DNA from: Methyloglobulus sp.
GTDB taxonomy: Bacteria; Pseudomonadota; Gammaproteobacteria; Methylococcales; Methylomonadaceae
Length of the DNA stretch: 6,974 nucleotides
NCBI GenBank assembly: GCA_013140405.1
Contig: JABFSV010000244.1
Coordinates: 1-6,974 of the forward strand
Reading direction: 5' to 3'
The notes under the pieces were generated by a model. It was not told the DNA's origin and made no database searches. It saw only the letters and a list, made by a program, of their open reading frames with translations. Below are positions 6,322 to 6,974 of this stretch, piece by piece. Both the position numbers and the translations under genes were made by a program. Within the stretch, counting starts at the first letter, position 1. Each line of letters opens with the position of its first letter.

Positions 6322-6864
6322 ATGCCTAAAATTCCAGTCAATGTAAAACGTGATCACCTACAATCATTGACTTCAGCGACACCAATAAACGCATTAGCTG
6401 AGTTAATTTGGAATGGATTTGATTCGGGGTCAGAACAAGTTCAAGTTTTCCTAGAGCTTAATAATATAGGAGGTATTTCTACCATACGTGTAAGGGATAG
6501 TGGAGAGGGAATTGACCACACATTAGCCTACACACAATTCGGTAATCTTGGCGAATCTTGGAAGAAAAATCGTGGTCACAATAAAACTGGTCGCGCTTTT
6601 CACGGCAAAAATGGAAAAGGGCGGTTTAAAGCTTTTGCGCTTGGGGCAAAAGTTGAGTGGAATACAACTTTCGAGAAGGACGGAAAACAATTCACTTACC
6701 TAATTACAGGAAACGCTAATAATTTAATCAATTTTGACGCAACAGAACCAATCGAAAAGCAACATATTTCGCATGGAACTGAGGTGATTATTGAAAACTT
6801 AAATAAATCCTTTAGCTCACTAGTTGCTGACTCTGTTCACTTAGAATTTGTCAAACAGCTTTGA
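6322..6864 (+). CDS. MutL/MORC-like GHKL ATPase, N-terminal domain only (probably truncated gene)
   Basis: The 180 residues form nearly the whole Bergerat (HATPase_c_3-like) ATP-binding fold. The N-box is ALAELIWNGFD (24-34) with Glu27 and Asn31. The D-x-G-x-G motif is DSGEGI (59-64). The ATP-lid glycine motif HGKNGKGRFKAFALG (94-108) and the final HGTEV (151-155) are present. Such ATPases, described in bacteria as MutL/MORC-type proteins often near restriction or other defence genes, normally continue for several hundred residues with a transducer domain and C-terminal parts. Here the protein ends at FVKQL with a TGA that lies inside an 18-base direct repeat. I infer disruption by a mobile element or deletion. 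The product, if made, might bind ATP but would lack its effector part. AT-rich composition compared with tkt fits later acquisition. Its defence role is not shown by this window. Confidence 0.8.
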   Translation: MPKIPVNVKRDHLQSLTSATPINALAELIWNGFDSGSEQVQVFLELNNIGGISTIRVRDSGEGIDHTLAYTQFGNLGESWKKNRGHNKTGRAFHGKNGKGRFKAFALGAKVEWNTTFEKDGKQFTYLITGNANNLINFDATEPIEKQHISHGTEVIIENLNKSFSSLVADSVHLEFVKQL

Positions 6865-6908
6865 AAAGTTTCCATTCAATATTAGAAAAGAGCGTTGAAA
6901 AGTTTCCA
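6857..6908. repeat. 18-base direct repeat pair at the truncated end of the ATPase gene
   Basis: AGCTTTGAAAAGTTTCCA (6857-6874) and AGCGTTGAAAAGTTTCCA (6891-6908) match at 17 of 18 positions, 34 bases apart start to start. The first copy contains the TGA stop of the ATPase reading frame. Closely spaced direct repeats of this kind are typical of transposase-binding sites in the ends of some insertion sequences, for example the IS21 family. Assignment to a family is inference. Confidence 0.75.
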
Positions 6909-6974
6909 GTTAAGCTAAAGAATTCTTAGCTTTTCATTGTCTTTTTCCGTTGTTTAAATCGATAAGAATCGTTG
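6865..6974. mobile_element. Possible end of an insertion sequence (element continues past the right edge)
   Basis: After the ATPase stop no frame resumes the expected protein. The stretch holds the second direct repeat and AT-rich non-coding DNA, as would the outer end of an insertion element. The exact element boundary and target duplication cannot be set from one side. No transposase sequence is visible in the window. Confidence 0.35.
6912..6932 (+). terminator. Weak hairpin followed by TTTTC
   Basis: AAGCTAA and TTAGCTT pair over 7 bases around AGAATTC, and a few T residues follow (to 6934). It could end plus-strand transcripts of the truncated ATPase gene. The stem is AT-rich, so it is at best a weak terminator. 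Confidence 0.3.

Noticed and set aside
6861..6932. Simple frameshift in the ATPase gene
   Set aside because: The open frame from 6861 gives only LKSFHSILEKSVEKFPVKLK and a little more before a stop, which does not resemble the expected continuation of the family, and the repeats point to an element end instead.

Overview
The window looks like a chromosomal piece of a proteobacterial methylotroph that fixes formaldehyde through the ribulose monophosphate (RuMP) cycle. A gammaproteobacterial (type I) methanotroph is my best guess. The evidence is a minus-strand run of hexulose-phosphate synthase, hexulose-phosphate isomerase, an E. coli-like transketolase and, at the left edge, the first 31 codons of transaldolase. 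The organism assignment is inference; a RuMP-using betaproteobacterium is not excluded.

Right to left, in the direction of transcription, the main operon reads: a strong promoter near 5728-5757, hps (5029-5670), phi (4483-5016), a 122-base gap with a strong hairpin, tkt (2366-4360), a 104-base gap with another hairpin and a possible internal promoter, a membrane-anchored repeat protein (1551-2261), a larger repeat protein (270-1547), and tal (95 to beyond position 1). Together the enzymes condense formaldehyde with ribulose 5-phosphate, isomerise the product to fructose 6-phosphate, and regenerate the acceptor.

The unusual part is the pair of genes between tkt and tal. Neither is a recognised enzyme. 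Both carry many copies of one short peptide, consensus [T/S]-G-V-x-[K/R]-Y-[L/M], spaced about 20 residues apart: 15 clear copies plus 2 decayed ones in the larger protein, and 4 in the tail of the smaller one. The smaller protein has a signal peptide, a Ser-rich external region and a membrane helix that should put its repeats in the cytoplasm. The two genes are translationally coupled. My inference is a membrane-linked multivalent scaffold or docking system connected with RuMP metabolism; this is not demonstrated.

To the right of hps lies a poorly coding stretch (5671-6321). It holds the hps promoter and a doubtful divergent 89-codon ORF. A plus-strand gene (6322-6864) then encodes the N-terminal ATPase domain of a MutL/MORC-like GHKL protein. 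It stops abruptly inside an 18-base sequence that is repeated 34 bases later, which suggests the gene was cut by a mobile element whose end begins here.
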